From positions 1,237,049 through 1,301,048 of the forward strand of contig NW_020653409.1 in the NCBI RefSeq assembly GCF_003589595.1: 64,000 nucleotides of DNA, written 5' to 3'. The notes under the pieces were generated by a model. The model was not told the origin of the DNA. It did not search any database and was given only the letters and a program-made list of their open reading frames with translations. Of this stretch, positions 45,901-60,900 are shown piece after piece (position 1 is the first letter of the stretch; each line of letters begins with the position of its first letter). Position numbers and translations under genes: made by a program. Source of the DNA: Hyposmocoma kahamanoa (lineage: Eukaryota > Arthropoda > Insecta > Lepidoptera > Cosmopterigidae).

Positions 45901-48900
45901 TGAAGATGTTTCGTTGTTTTTAAAAACTGAATACCTATATCTTATATAGAAATTTCCTGTCTTTAAGCTCATTATAAACTACACTCACCAGCACATTTAG
46001 TTGAACGTTAGTTAAATCTCCGAAATAATGCAGTGTATTTTTGTAAATCTTACTTATAATTTTAGGTTAAATTTGAAAATAATTATATTATTTTTCATTG
46101 ACTTACAAATAAATGGACGACGGGTCTAATACAAAAACCACGAAAAAAATGCTCCAAGTCAACCTATTTAAACGTAGTGACATGTAAAGGAATATGAAAA
46201 AGCTAAAACGTTGAATTTAAATTGTAATGTCATCGCAGTACTGTCTAATTTTGCTTGCTTCGCTGTCAGTCGAACAAACGAAGACTAAAGCGTGAATGAC
46301 GCTCTGTATACGATTTTAACGCCCTATAAGTTCGGACACTTTTTAGCGCGGACCCGACGTCCATATAATTGTAAGTCAATGTTATTTTTATAAAAAAAAA
46401 CCGAACCCAAAAATCCGTGGAAATCCGTTACCTGAAAGTGCGCGACACCGGATTCATCTCCTAGTTTGCGACCCTTAAAGGCGGAATATTTTCTTCACAT
46501 TTAAATGGGACCAATACTGAGGTTTCCAACAAAAAAGGATCATCGAAATCGATTCCCAAAAGTCAATATAATAATCAATTTCATTCTATTAAGAGTTGAG
46601 AACCTCAAATGGTTTTGGTTGATTCTGCGTAACAGTGAAAGTGTTGAACTATTCAATTTGGAAAAATATATAGTAAAATCCAGAATATAATAATACAGTA
46701 CAAGTGTAATAATGCTTACCTATGAAATAAAGATTATTTTGAGTTTTGAGTTTTGAGTAATTAATATACGATGTGAAAACACGATTCTTAAATATTTGTG
46801 CGATAGAAAAATAAAAACTAACTTTAAAATTTTACTACAAAACCGCTGTGTGACGGTGTGACCTCCTTACACCGTCATCTCACCTTTTTGTATCGCCTCT
46901 CTTCGCTTGTATCCTATCATTTTATTATTTTACATGTATTTAAATTTTAAATTTGAATTGTTCCATCTTCCTTCACTTTCTCATTTTGTTTTCGTACCAC
47001 GGCCACTCCCAGCTAGACCGCCACAACAGTCGGAGCTGTTTCAAATTCCATCGCGAATAACCGCTAATTTTGGTTCTTTACTACGTTTATAATCATTAAA
47101 TAAGCTAAATCATGTGTAATAATTCATAACAGCCTAGAACCGTCATGTACCTATATCTGTAATTCAGTTACTCGGCCCATTTAGGGGTAAGTGCCTTTAA
47201 TAAAGTGTAGGGAGTGTTTTTTACTGTTGTACCCATTGACTTACAAATAAATGGACAACGGGTCTAATACAAAAACCACGAAAAAAATGTCCCAAGTCAA
47301 CCTATTTAAACGTAGTGACATGTAAAGGAATATGAAAAAGCTAAAACGTTGAATTTAAATTGTAATGTCATCGCAGTACTGTCTAATTTTGCTTGCTTCG
47401 CTGTCAGTCGAACAAACGAAGACTAAAGCGTGAATGACGCTCTGTATACGATTTTAATGCTCTATAAGTTCGGACACTTTTTAGCGCGGACCCGACGTCC
47501 GTATAATTGTAAGTCAATGGTTGTACCTGTTTTTTTTTTACATTAACTTTATATTTCAGCCCTTTCTTTTAACTTTACTTCTTTAATAAATTTTGTGGAC
47601 CGGAAGTTTCCCGTTTCATTGCCGTGAACATGTTCATGGCTAGTTAGGGTTACAACCCTTTCAGCTGTATTCAATACATACTTTACTTGTACCAATGATT
47701 TTTTTAATATATCTACTGAACTAAATACGTGTTCTGCGTATAGTATATACATTTCTGAGGTAGTGTTGACACTTAATCCACATTACATTATTATTTACCT
47801 TGGTATCAGCTTTCGAGTGTTCTTCTCTGAAGACCATCGTTATCTGTAATAGAAAATATTAAAATTATTAGGAAATGAAACTATTTTTCCGGATTTAAAT
47901 CGCGTATATTTGTTTTTTTTCAAACGAACGGACATTTCGGGCCCTTTACAGGTCCCATGGTCACGGTTGACTGAGGTGGTACAGTCTTCAACCAGTTATG
48001 TCTAATATTAATGCAAACCACCCTATTTTTTCACTATACTTACAATAGTTATTAATTAAATACCTTATTTTTAATTTTACAAAAAAACATTCCAGTTTAC
48101 GCTACAAATTATTTTATGGGATGTTTTTTTATTATATAACAACAGAAATTAGAATAAACTAAAACATATTAATTAGTACTGCAGTCTTATGTCTGTTTGG
48201 GATTTTTCATCAGAGGAAATAATGGATCCCAAACAGGTGGTACGGCCAATCATCTTCCCTGTTGAAATTAGGATGGTTTTTAATTTCAATGGCCTCTCGC
48301 AGCATCATGGTTAGATAACGGACTTCTTTTGCAAGGTCCTGGGATTTGTCAAACTTCATTGAATGTGTAGGTTTATCCAAGACATGCTCGCAGACTGCAG
48401 ACTTGTTTACGCGACGGTGGTTGACATCAGCTATATGTTCTTTGACGCGGGTACAAATACTTCGCTTCGTTTGTCCAATATAATAGAACCTAAGAACTCG
48501 ATATTAAAATTATTTGCAAAGAAAAAGAAACAAGCACTTGACGATGACAAAAACGTGTTGATGTGTGTCGCGTCTAGCCTCCATCGGTAAGCAGCGTCCA
48601 ACCTACATCGATGACCAGACTGATAGGCCACAAAGACAAACTTACTAGACTGACAGGAGCTCGAAATTAGACCGACTTTCTTTTGTTTTGGTTTTTTCAT
48701 ATTAAATGTATCGTTTAATGTTAAAATTATTTCTGTTTTTTTTAAGTTATTGATGTCGTTTTGTTCTCACAGCTTTAAATTGCAAAGATCTTAGGGGCAC
48801 TGCCACTGCGTCACCCTGAGATATGAGTTGAGAAGTCCCATGTGCCTGTAATTTCACAAGAACCCTTACCTTTTGTACAATTATTTTTCTAATTTTTAAC

Positions 48901-51900
48901 AAGGCCTTTAACACTGTACTACATTGTGTTTATGCCTCATAGGGGATCTCAAATTGCGTGGTCAGTTAGGGGCATTTGATGCAATAGGTTACGTAAGTAT
49001 AAATCTTTTTAGCACTTTTCTGTAAGGGGTTTCCCAGAAAAATATTCATGTCTCCATTACGTCCAATTCCCTCAAACCCAAATCGTACTCTACGTACACT
49101 AGTGTGGTCACACTCCACTAGCAGATGTATCAGGTCTTCTATTCTTTTGCAGTAATCGCATAGGGTTGAAAAACTTAGTTAGTGGAATGTGACCAGATCT
49201 CATTCTAAATACGGAAACAAGAGATTCCCTTGAGAGACCCGCACCGTTAAACCTATACCAAATGCCTCTTGCTAGTGAAATTTTCTCGTAGTCTTTATAT
49301 TTAGACAAATATCTCTGGCTCGAGGAATAATAAGTTAGTAGCAGTCGGTTTTACAAAACATGCTCACACCATCAGATATAGCTTCGTTAGCAAGTTTATT
49401 CGCCTCCTCGTTACCTAATATACCTACGTGTGATGGAATTGATTGCATAATGATCGTACGATTTTTTATAATCCTGTGGATCAGGAGAGGTGGTCTGCTC
49501 GCCTCGGAGGTTTAGTCAGGACTGTCCTCGTCGTTCTATGTCAAAGAAAGGAAGGTCGGTCTTCGTCTTTTGTCCAAAAGAAAGTCGGTCTAATTTTGAA
49601 TTCCTGTCAGTCTAGTAAGTCTGTCTTTGTGGCCTGTCAGTCTGGTCATCCATGGAGGCTGGACGCGACAGTGTGTAAAGAAATAAATAGTTTACATTTT
49701 GTATATTTGAAACAACGCTCTAATTTTACTGTTTCGAGACGTAAGTTTTCTGGTTTTTTTTTTATGCTAATAAATAACTGTACAAAACTGTAAGATTCCA
49801 TTAGGTTACCATTCAAGCCTATTTGACGCCATGTAGATACGTCCTCTCTAATAGCACATTCAAAATAACTTTGCATCTTTTGTACAGTACCAAGTGACGA
49901 CACTAACAAGTCATGCACGAGATGGTAAGAGACACGCATTTTTATAGCAGTTGCAGTGTTACTCAGAGCTTTTTCCTAACGCACACTTGCATAGCCCAGC
50001 GCCAGGTAAACCCTGTGCCACGGGTGCCATGGACACACACGTAGACAACCACAAATTTTAAGCAAACTCACGAGAGAAAAAAATTTAGGCCATATAAATA
50101 TTTCCCCCGGTTTCATTCGACCACGGAGGCATTTAAATCCGGTAAAGCCCGTCACCCTGAGACATAAGTTGATAAGTCCCACGTGCTTGTAATTTCACCA
50201 GTACCCTTATCCTTCAAAACCGGAACGCTGTAATGCTCACATTACTGCTTGGTGGCAGAAATAGGTACGGCAGTTTTTAGGTATGCATAATACGTATTCT
50301 GTGGATGTACCTTATTAAATAAATATAAAAGACATTTTAAGTAGCAGTAGAGGTCCTTGTGAAAGAGTCCGTCCAGGGTAGTACTACCACGTTACCTATT
50401 TCTGCCGCCAAGCAGTAATGTCAGCATGACTATGTTCCGGTTATGAAACAGGCCATGGGACTTGTCAACTTATATCTCAGGGTGATGGGCGCAGCGGTAG
50501 GGGCACTGCCGCTGATCTGATCTTTGCGATTTAAAGCTCTGAGTGGCACTGCAACTGTTATGGACAGGCGTGTAGCTTACCATCAGGCGCACGACTCGTT
50601 CGTCCGGTCACTTAATATTATGAAAAAAAAACCTGATTGCAATACACGATGTCTAAACAAAGACAAGAAATTATTGAAAATATCCAAATACAAAGATCCT
50701 CGTATACCATACAGATTCTATTCACAGGAGAATGGGTGCCCAAATTATTTCTACTACGTGATGTTTTAAAAATGTGAGACAAAGACTTGCGAGGAATATT
50801 ATACGGAACCGAGATATTCACTCGATATAAAATTCAAGTTGTCTTACTTACAAGTCTTAATTTCAAGTTAAGTTCTTAAATATATTATTACAGTATACAT
50901 TTTATTAATTTATTTTATTTATTAATTTATTTTATTGTTTGAAGAAAAAAGTATACATAAATATCGTAAAACACCGTTAAACCCTACATGGGTTTGTCTC
51001 GATGCAATTCATTCCTTCTGCTACGAACGAACTAATACAAAATATGAAAAAATCTTATAAGTAGGTAGACATTGTTTTTATCTTTATTTGTTTTTATCTT
51101 CATTGCACTGCATTGTCATCATTGTTTTTACCTTTATTGCACTACATTGCAAAGTATAAGAAATTATATTGAAATCATCAACCATAAATGAAAATTATAA
51201 GAAAAAAACACAATAATTAAAAAACTTACAATTCATTGTTAATAATACTGTTGCATTAAATTACATATCAAATATCATTCTCCAATAAGGATTGTCGTAA
51301 GTTGATAACAAATATATAATGCGATGGAAATTAAAACATATAACAGAAAATACTCAATAGAGTTACATTTTTAGATCTATAAACTCATATACAGGATTTT
51401 CCAAGAAAAGGTCTTAGGTAAAGCCGGCGCCTAAATGTTTCGTCAGATGGTTCAAGTCTCAGAGTAGCGTTTACCCGCTCATAGTAAGTAGGTCCGAAGA
51501 CACGCGGGTTTTTCTCTGCAAGTGATGGCACTGGCGTCGGGGGACTGTTCTCAAATGACCGTAATAGGGAATCAACACAAAATGCAGAACTTATACAATA
51601 CTTAAAAATGCAGTTCTATTAAAAAAAAATCGAGATCTTTCTAATGAACAAGGTCTTATAACGGTCAAACGTGAAATGACGCGAGAGGCTGGGCAGTATC
51701 TTTGAACTTTTTGCACGTTTTGACCTCAAATATCGAGCAACACATTCGTATTCAGTATTACACACGAAGCTGTAGTCGTCAAGACAGTTGAACAGGGTAT
51801 TAACACGAGAACACAGCACGTGTTCATTATAAGGTAAGTGTATTTTAAAAATATTTATTTCTAAAACGAAGACGATTATTTCAAGGTAATACCTTTATTT

Positions 51901-54900
51901 CATTGAATTATTATGGTAATCTATAGTGTAGAGCAATTTTTTTAGATACTACTGTGTTCCTCAAAGTTTTATCGAATTGAATAATTCCTTCTTTTATATC
52001 TGAATCACAAATATACTATAATATGTTCAAAATAGTAATATTATGCTCCTCTCAAATTCCTCCTCTCCTCAATTTATCCTCTCAAAAACTACGAAACTGA
52101 ATAAGAATAAGAAGTATCCGAAAATACTGTTAAATGTGTAAGGCTTTAAATACAAATAGGTAAGGAAAACCAAATAACAACAGAGGCTGAAATATTGCTA
52201 CAAGAATCTTTAAAATTGCTCTTCTGAAAAATCTGTGTTTTTGAGATAATACCCTTGTTTTTCCAAGACTTGTGAACCTATATTCGAACAAACGTGTAAT
52301 ACCTTGATGTGCTGTTGATCGTACATGGGGAGCTTTAGCGCTTTTTCCATTGAAGTTTACTGTATCTTAAGAGGAATAACAAAGGACGTTACTCACCGAC
52401 TCGGTACTCTGAACTTCCAGTAGATGAGGTGCGTAAGACAATTTTAGCAGTCCATTTACTCTGACGAACCTGGTGCGAGGACAGTCGTAAGCCTCGTAAA
52501 GACCGTGACTGCGCGCCCAGTCCAGCCATCTGTAGGTCTTCCAGAGAGGGATCTCTGTAGGTAAATTTAATATAAATAATCTTTTAAATATAATTATCAA
52601 TAAAACAGAACAAGAATTGAAGAAAGAAAGAAACAAAGAATTGATCTATCTGACAGGACAAGGTACCGCGACGTGGTCCACCAGTTAAAAGACAAAAAAT
52701 CAAGATCGTCGACATAGCTAGCTGAATTAGGAAACTGAAGAGGCAGTGGCCTGGTCATATCTGTCGAAGTACCGACAACCGATATGGGAAGTTATTGTAC
52801 AGTATTAACGACTTTTTTGCCGTAACGCCATCTGTGTTAAATCTATTTCTTCACTCAGCCAGTTTCCCACAGATGACGCTCCGTCAAAAAAGTCGTTAAA
52901 AACCAAAAAACAAAGGTTTGCAACAAGCACTTAAAAAATTCCGTAAGGTAACTAGAAGACGGTGGCTCGAATTCAGCCGGATCAAAGGAACTTTTTCTAA
53001 GACCTAGAGTAGTTATTCCTAAGTTGCTCATTCTTCTGAGGGGAATAAAACTTACGAATATAATACGAGGATTTGAAGTGTAATTTGCTCAGATTTGAAA
53101 TAATAATAACGCACACACTCAATATAGCCCCATACGGAAACCGTGTGTCGCGGGTGCCATGGACATACACATAGATAACCACAAATTACACCGAAACTCA
53201 CGAGAGAAATAAATGTAGGCCATGTAAATATTTCTCCCGCCCCGGGAATCGAACCTGGGATCTCTGCGTGGCAGTCCGGCATGGTAACCGTTCGGCCACA
53301 GAGGCAGTTAATAAACATTTTTTATTTGTGTTCAGATCATAGATTTAGTAATGGTACAGATATATTTTGGGAGATTACACAACTTTTTCATCCTCTCCCT
53401 ACATTTTGGTATAATCTCCATATTTCCATGAGATGTTATTCCCAAAATATTGGCAAAATATTATAATATAAAAGTAACGGGACTTACTCGCGTAGTATTT
53501 TATTCGTTATATATTATAATGTGTGATAACCGTGTTAGTTTTCATAATAAAATTGGCAAAACAATTAACAGAAACAAGTTACGTAATAATACAACGTTTG
53601 GTGTGTTACCAGGCTCGGGCAGCGGTTTTTTCAAAGGCACATCCCTGGCCATGGTGACGACGAGGGTCATGCTATACCCGGGGCTGACACCAGGCAAAGT
53701 ATATGGCGGCAATTGCTGACTGTCCTCTATGCACACTGAGAGCATGGATCGTTGCTAAAAACAATATTAATTATCCCATAATTTATTTAAATTCAGGTTC
53801 AAATAGCGGTAAAAACCTACAAGAAGAATAGAAGAGCGACTACTTGAATAGTTTTTTTATGATATCAAGCGATGGAACGAACAAGTCAAGCGCCTGGTAG
53901 TAAGCGACACGCCTGTCCTTAGCAATTGCAGGACCATTCAAGAGCCTTAAATCACAAAGATCTGAGTACTGCCACTCATAAAAATCCAATTGGCATTTAT
54001 TAAACAAGATTATTAAAAGAAATCCAGAAGATTTCCAGATTCCTACCTTGACGTTAGGAGATTCCTTGGCGCTGGCTTTCTTGGTGCTTCTCGTCTTGTT
54101 CGTGCTGGACATCGCTCCGTCATCATCGTCGTCCCACCCAAACACTGGCACTTCAGATGTTATCAGCTTCCATGCCGTGTCTGGATCTAGATTATTTGCA
54201 AATATTTTTGTTTATAAAAAATAAGTGACGGGACGAACATGTCGTGCGCCTGATGATAAGCGACATGCCTGTCCATAACAGTTGCCGTATGACTCAGAGC
54301 TTTAAATGACAAAGATCTGAGGGGCACTGCCACTGCGGCCGACACCTGAGACGTAAGTTCGCAAGTGCCTGTAATTTCACCAGCTCCCTTGCCCTTCGAA
54401 ACAGGAACGCAGTAAAGCTCACGTCACTGCACGTCACTGCTTGACGATAGAAATAGATAAGGTGCAGTACTACCCTGGATTAACTCTTTCACAAGGAGCT
54501 CTACTGCCACAGAATAGATAAGATATCAAACATACAAACATTTAGCAGTAAACATAAACTAGTAGCAAATAAAATAAGATTAGTAAAAACAGGGCGTAAA
54601 TACAAAGAATAATATCCTCGTCGAATTTTTGTAATACTCGCTCTGAGTATTACAAAAATTCCTTTACGATTAAGGCTGCAAAATTGTGGAACGATCTCCC
54701 ATTTGACATCAGACATTCTAAGTCGCTACCTATTTTCAAAGCCGGTTTGCGTAAATATCTTTTATCACAGTCCTAGTCTGCAACGTGTGTATTAGAATGT
54801 ATTAGTTATTAGTAAGTATAAGTTTATTTAGGTATATTTATATATGCATATATCGACATAGGTATAATATATCATTATTTTATAAATTACTATGTCTTTA

Positions 54901-57900
54901 TTTAATGTTTTTTATTTTGTTTTTTTTTTATTTATACAATTTTTTTTTATATTTGTAAAATTGGCACACTACGTCTCCCGCTCCGATTAGCTTTCCTCTA
55001 ACTCTAAGGTTTTCTAGAAGAGATCGCTCTTAGCGATAAGACCGCCTTTGCCCACATTAGTTTTAAGTTGTTTATGTACTATTCTTGTTCTTGTGTGTGA
55101 GCAATAAAATGTTTATCTATCTATCTATCTATGTATGTACTATAAACTACCAGTTAATGGACTGACTTGGAAATGGCATCCAAGCAAACACCAAAACTTT
55201 GGAAATCAAGCTTTTTATAAAATCAATGAATTTATAAATTGAAATATAAATAAATATTTATTTTCTTAAAAAAATAATGGTATAACGACTCTACTATTAC
55301 GTGTACCTGCATAAATAAAGTCTGTATTTTGTGTAATTTTACTTAACTATAGATAATATACAGTGTTGTTTTGGTGAATAAACTTCTGACTTTGACTTTG
55401 ATTGATATGGAATGGCACTATAAATAAAACTTAAATAGAAGAGGTATAGGCCTGTACCTTGCAAAAAGTAACGTTGACTCATACACCCAGTAAGTGCGTG
55501 CAAAATATCGAAATCCAACATTTCTTCATCTTCCGTATCAGCGTTAGAACTGTCGTCATTAATTTGTGACATTTCTGGAGCCGCTAGTTTCAGGAGTGCC
55601 TAAAAATCAGTAGGTTTCATTAGATATTGATATTCCCTTATAAAAAGTGGAACGTAAATATCCGAGGCATTGGGTCAGTGATGATACAAATGATAATTTA
55701 GATACTGAACGGGTGCAGTGCGGAGTCTGTGCGGTGTAACATGTTGGCGCGAAGGTTTGCACGTAGTAGTGACCAGATCATCACCATCACTGCATAGACT
55801 TCCCCTAAAGAATGCCACAACGACCTGTCCTGCGCTGCTTGCATCCAGCGGATTCCCGCAGCCTTCACCAGGTCACCCGTCCACCTTGTGGGTGGTCTGC
55901 CCAGGCCACGTCTACCGGTACGCGGTCGCCACTCGAAAACTCTTCGGCCCCATCGGCCATCTGTTCCGCGAGCAATGTGCCCTGGCCATTGCCACTTAAG
56001 TTTTACAATTCTATGTCGGTTACTCAGATTCCCTTGTGGATATCTTCATTACTGATTCGATCTCGTAAAGAAACTCCGAGCATAGACCTTTCCATTGCCC
56101 ATTAAGTGACCTTGAGCCTTTTTATGAGGCTCATAGCGAGCGACCACGTCTCAGTGCCATAATTCATCACTGGTAACACACACTCGTCGAAGACTTTTGT
56201 CTTGTGACACTGTGGTATTTTGGACAAGAAGATATGGCGTAATTTCCCGAACGCTTGAGCGACCAGGTCCAGGTTTTGCTTTTCAAAGCATTATTGCCAG
56301 TCTTTCTACACATGTAGCCAATGGGTCAAATTTACGCAGAGTGCATACGGCGCAGTGCGCGTCCAATATAATAATGCTTTTAGGGTGCTATTTAAGTTGA
56401 CGCCTTGCTGAAGTGCCTCCACTACGTTTGTTGAGGCTGGCACGGATTGTTTTTTTCATCGTACAAAGGTAGCACGAATATAAGACAGTATCCTTAGCAA
56501 CCTTGCAGCTAAATGGGACTCCCCGATGGTGAGGCGCTGGGAGCAGGAGCTTACGGCACCAAGTCGGTGCAACAAGTTATAATTATTGAATGAAAATTTC
56601 AACGCGGTGTTACTGCAGCTCAGAAAGCTAGAAATATTAACGATGTATACAGAGCGAATATCACCTATGAACGCACTATACATTTGACTTGTCCGGTCCA
56701 TAGCAGAAATGTGAACCTGGCAAATAAGCCTCGTAGGCAACTTTGCAAAAAAGTGCGTTTGACCTCAATTTCATCTGATGGATAGTGATCATGAAGTCGA
56801 CAATGGAGCATGCACACCTAAATAATATCTATTCACTCTCGCCTTGAAAAAGGCCTAAGTTTATAGCATTCAGAGAATAAGTTTGCAGGCAGCGAATTCG
56901 ATTCCACAGCTGTTTGCCATATAAATGTGGAAGCGAAATGCTTCTTACTAATCCTTGGAGTATCTACATCACAGGGGTGGAACCTCAGCCTACGTCTAGT
57001 CCCCTGATGATGGAAAGGGGAAGGCGGTAGGCGGTATCTGTAGAATACCGATAAGCAGGCAACTTTACGGCGATGTTCAAGGCTCTGCAGCTTCGCCTCT
57101 ATTAAATCCAAGTCACCTATAAGCCTCTTTGCACAACTTTCAAGTTTAGCAGAACTTAATAAATAAACTACCAAAGAATAATGACAATTAAATTTTCCGC
57201 TAAATATTATAACAAATAATAATACGCTTTTAATGTCGATTTTGAAATCGTACTTATATTATCGTTAGTTACTAGAACGCAATTTTCTTCACATAAAAGA
57301 CAAAAGCAATAGTCACATGTAGCACTCTGGGTTTCACACTTGGAACAATCTTTAGCGTATGTACCTTAGAGTTGAGTTTAAAAATTGCCCGGGCATCAAT
57401 CAAGCCAATACGATTTTAATTTGCTATGTTGTACACAGGAACGCCTGCTAAGTTTCTAATAGCAATTAACCATATACGTGACAAGAATGGTATACGACTT
57501 CGGCCAGGCGTTTTAATAGAGAGATTTTTGTTATGTCACCAACGAAATAATATGAAGTGTACATGAAAACTAACAAAGCTTATTTTGTGCTTCAAAGCGA
57601 CATTTAGAAGCTCGTAAATTCATCTCGAATACAAAAACTTAACAAGCCCGAGTTGTGGTAACACGTTTACACGCAAAACAGTGTTATGTGCTAATACAGG
57701 TAATAGTGAGATACAGTTAGTTTTTGAAAAAGCCTGAAAGATTTAATATCATCGAATTCTTAGGTGTTCGCGATTGTTGCACGTAGGAAATGAAAATATT
57801 GTTTTTCCAACCCTAAATCGCGTAGGTATATTTGTATTTTCAAACAAACTGACAACGTTGCGGAATCTTTTGACGGCCTCGGTGGTAGACCGGCTTGCAC

Positions 57901-60900
57901 ACCGGTTTTCATGGTGTCGCCATCTCCGAGGTCCCGGGTTCGATGTCGCCGGGTCAGTGTGGAAAACTAACTTTTCTATATTGTCTCGGGTCTGGGTGTT
58001 CGTGACACCGTCGTTGTTTCCGATTTCCACAACAAAAGTGCTTTAGCTACTTACTTTGGGATCAGAGCAACGTAAGTGATGTGCTTGGTTCGCGAGCTTG
58101 CCGCGATCGGAACGCGTGTGGTTCGCTGTGAGCCGACGATAACCAGGTAGTCATTCTAGCGAATGAAGACTCATAGAGCCTCGTTACTGTATCTGTCACG
58201 CTACAGTTACAGCTTGGTAATAAGCCCGGCTTAATGTTACCAAAAATCATAGTATGTCCATGGTTCGCGAGCTTGCCGCTAGAGTGAAACGCGTGCGGTA
58301 CGTAGTGAGGAACCGAACCGCACGCGTTTCACGAGAGGACAAAAAAGCTTTATCACCAATGTAATAGCAAAAAAGACGTTGTTAGTTTCGCGTCGGTTCG
58401 TCCGAACGCGGTTCAACACAAGTCGGCAACGAATCAGTTTCCTGCGAATTGCCGATTGCGTCCGTACGCGTGCCGATGATGGCGAATTGTTATTACACCA
58501 AAATATATTAACAATCATTATTTTCACTAACAGTTACACTTATATGTACCTATATTCAAATCCGCACATGCAGTTACGTATTGAAGAGGTTACTTTAGAT
58601 GCACTATTCACACTTTATTACATTTATTGTTTTAATGAACAATGTTCCTCCTAGTCGTTTAGATTTTTAGATCTTTCATTACAAATAACTTCTGGATTTA
58701 GTACCTCCCGTTGGTTCTGACTGAAAACCAGCGCCTTAAGGAACTTGGGCATATGCTGAGTCAGTGCCATTTCACTGCTACGACCAAAATGTTTTGTTTT
58801 TCCTTTTGTATTCAATCTGTATTTGTGTCATACTAGTGAATCAAGTGTTTATCTATCTACCTATCTATCTATAATTGTGGTTTAGAAAGAACTGGCGCGA
58901 CGGGCGTGCGAACGGCTGCATCAACGGCAAATCGCCTTAATGCTTGCTACAAGGGTGGTTAATAAGACACTGGATCTGCAAAGAGGCCGAAACGTAGATT
59001 TGTTCGAAAAAAACAAATACATGCGATTTAAATACGAAAAAAATAATATTTTCCAACATGTAACAGTTGCGACAACCAAAAAATTAGATTGTAAAGGTAT
59101 TTAGTGCTTTATATCAATGTGGATGATTCTACTCATTAATACGAACTACATTTACAACCCTATTATAACGCAAAAAAACGAATTATTACGTTTGCCTATC
59201 CGTTATAGAAATACATGTCATGAGAGATGTCCATCCGGGCGTGTACTGCACAGCCATACCACTAGTTATGATGGGATGTTCTTTGACATTCTTACCTTAC
59301 AAAGCAACAAAGGCCACAAATGTATCACTCCCGAAGTAACAGTAGCGGGAGTCTGTTTAGGTTTAGTAGCTACATGGAGTATTAGAGGGGAGAACGGCAG
59401 CAGGGGGGACCCATTAGCGTCGACGGGTACTTGATCCGACACCCAGATGCAGCGCCACGCGCCGAGGTAGTACAAGCGGACTAAGTAACAACCTGCAAAG
59501 AGGTAACTATGAACGTATGCAGATATAATGATGGACAAATGAGGCCAATTCATCCATTGTTCCTTGTATTTGATCCCATGTACTCGTACAACAAAGCTGT
59601 ATAATTATTCCTCGAGGGAATTTTACTACTTGAAACATTCTTGTAAAACAGAGTACGTCCAGGGAAGCACTGCCACCTTACTTATTTCTGCTGCCAGCAG
59701 TAATTTGAGCATTATTGCGTTCCGGTTTTAAAGAATAAGGGTGCTGGTGAAATTGGAGGTACAAGAGACTTGTCAATTTATGTCCCAGGGTGACGGGTGC
59801 CCCTAAGATCCTTACGATTTAAAGCTTTGATTAACACTGCAACTGTTATGGACAGGCACGTCATTTAGTACCATGGAAAAATAAGCGGGCGCACTGAAGG
59901 AATATGTACTTTTCATGCTGCCACTAACTTACATTCGTATGTATTAGAGTTATCCAGCTTTGTCACTTCCTTTATGGTTCAATTTATATTGCCGCGGAAC
60001 AGAAAAAAACGCGAATTTTTTTTAAGAAGTGATAATATGTACGCAATGTATGGAACCTAGGCGGTCTCAAGCAATATTTTCGCTAAAAATATTGTTAATG
60101 TTCCATGTGTATTTTCTAAGATCACAACCAGCAGGTGTTAAATGATATGACAATAGTGTTAGCACTAGTTATTTGTGGATATATTGATTGAAATTTTAAA
60201 TAAAAAAATAAACTAGAAATAAAAATAAACTGTTTGTGTTTGTGTTTTTTTATTATTTGTGTTTTTTTTATTTTTTGCTGTTATGTACGTGTGAATGTAG
60301 TAACAAATAAACGTTTTATCTATCTATCTATCTATCTATCTAGAAATATCACAAAATAAAAACAAATCAACAATACATACATATTCGTAAAAAAAGCAAC
60401 GTTGGCTTATGGTAACTGAAAAGTTAACAACTGAGTGAGAGGGTTCATAAATCCTCTCACAGATGTCACTACGGTGTTGAAAGCCCACTATTAAGACTAA
60501 GAACTATTAGAAAAATTTATAACAAACACATAGAAGAATTTGGTCGACTTAGTAACTCGACCTATAGCTTAGTTGATAAAGCAATGGGGACGGAATCCCC
60601 GCAGTCCTGTCGGGTCGACGGTTTTTTTTCATTGGGTTCCATTTTTGTATTTAATAATTGTACCAAACATACATATGTAATAGGTACACGAAGCGAGGAA
60701 GCGTGAAGAAAGACGCTTGAACCTCCAAACGAGCAACGGCTTTTATTGACGTAGTTGTATGATCGACACAGGAGACGTAATCGCGCTCATCCTCCCACCA
60801 GGTGGATGGCGGCAGCCGACGATTCTATGAGCTTTCATCCAAGTATCCCACCCGGTGTTAGTACTGGAATGCCACTCACAGGCCATATCACAGAGCAATT

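Noticed and set aside
55718..56105. Plus-strand frames opposite the RTE LINE
   Set aside because: They are antisense shadows of the minus-strand reverse transcriptase.
57749..58046. Overlapping frames on both strands
   Set aside because: They are produced by the third tRNA-derived SINE family.
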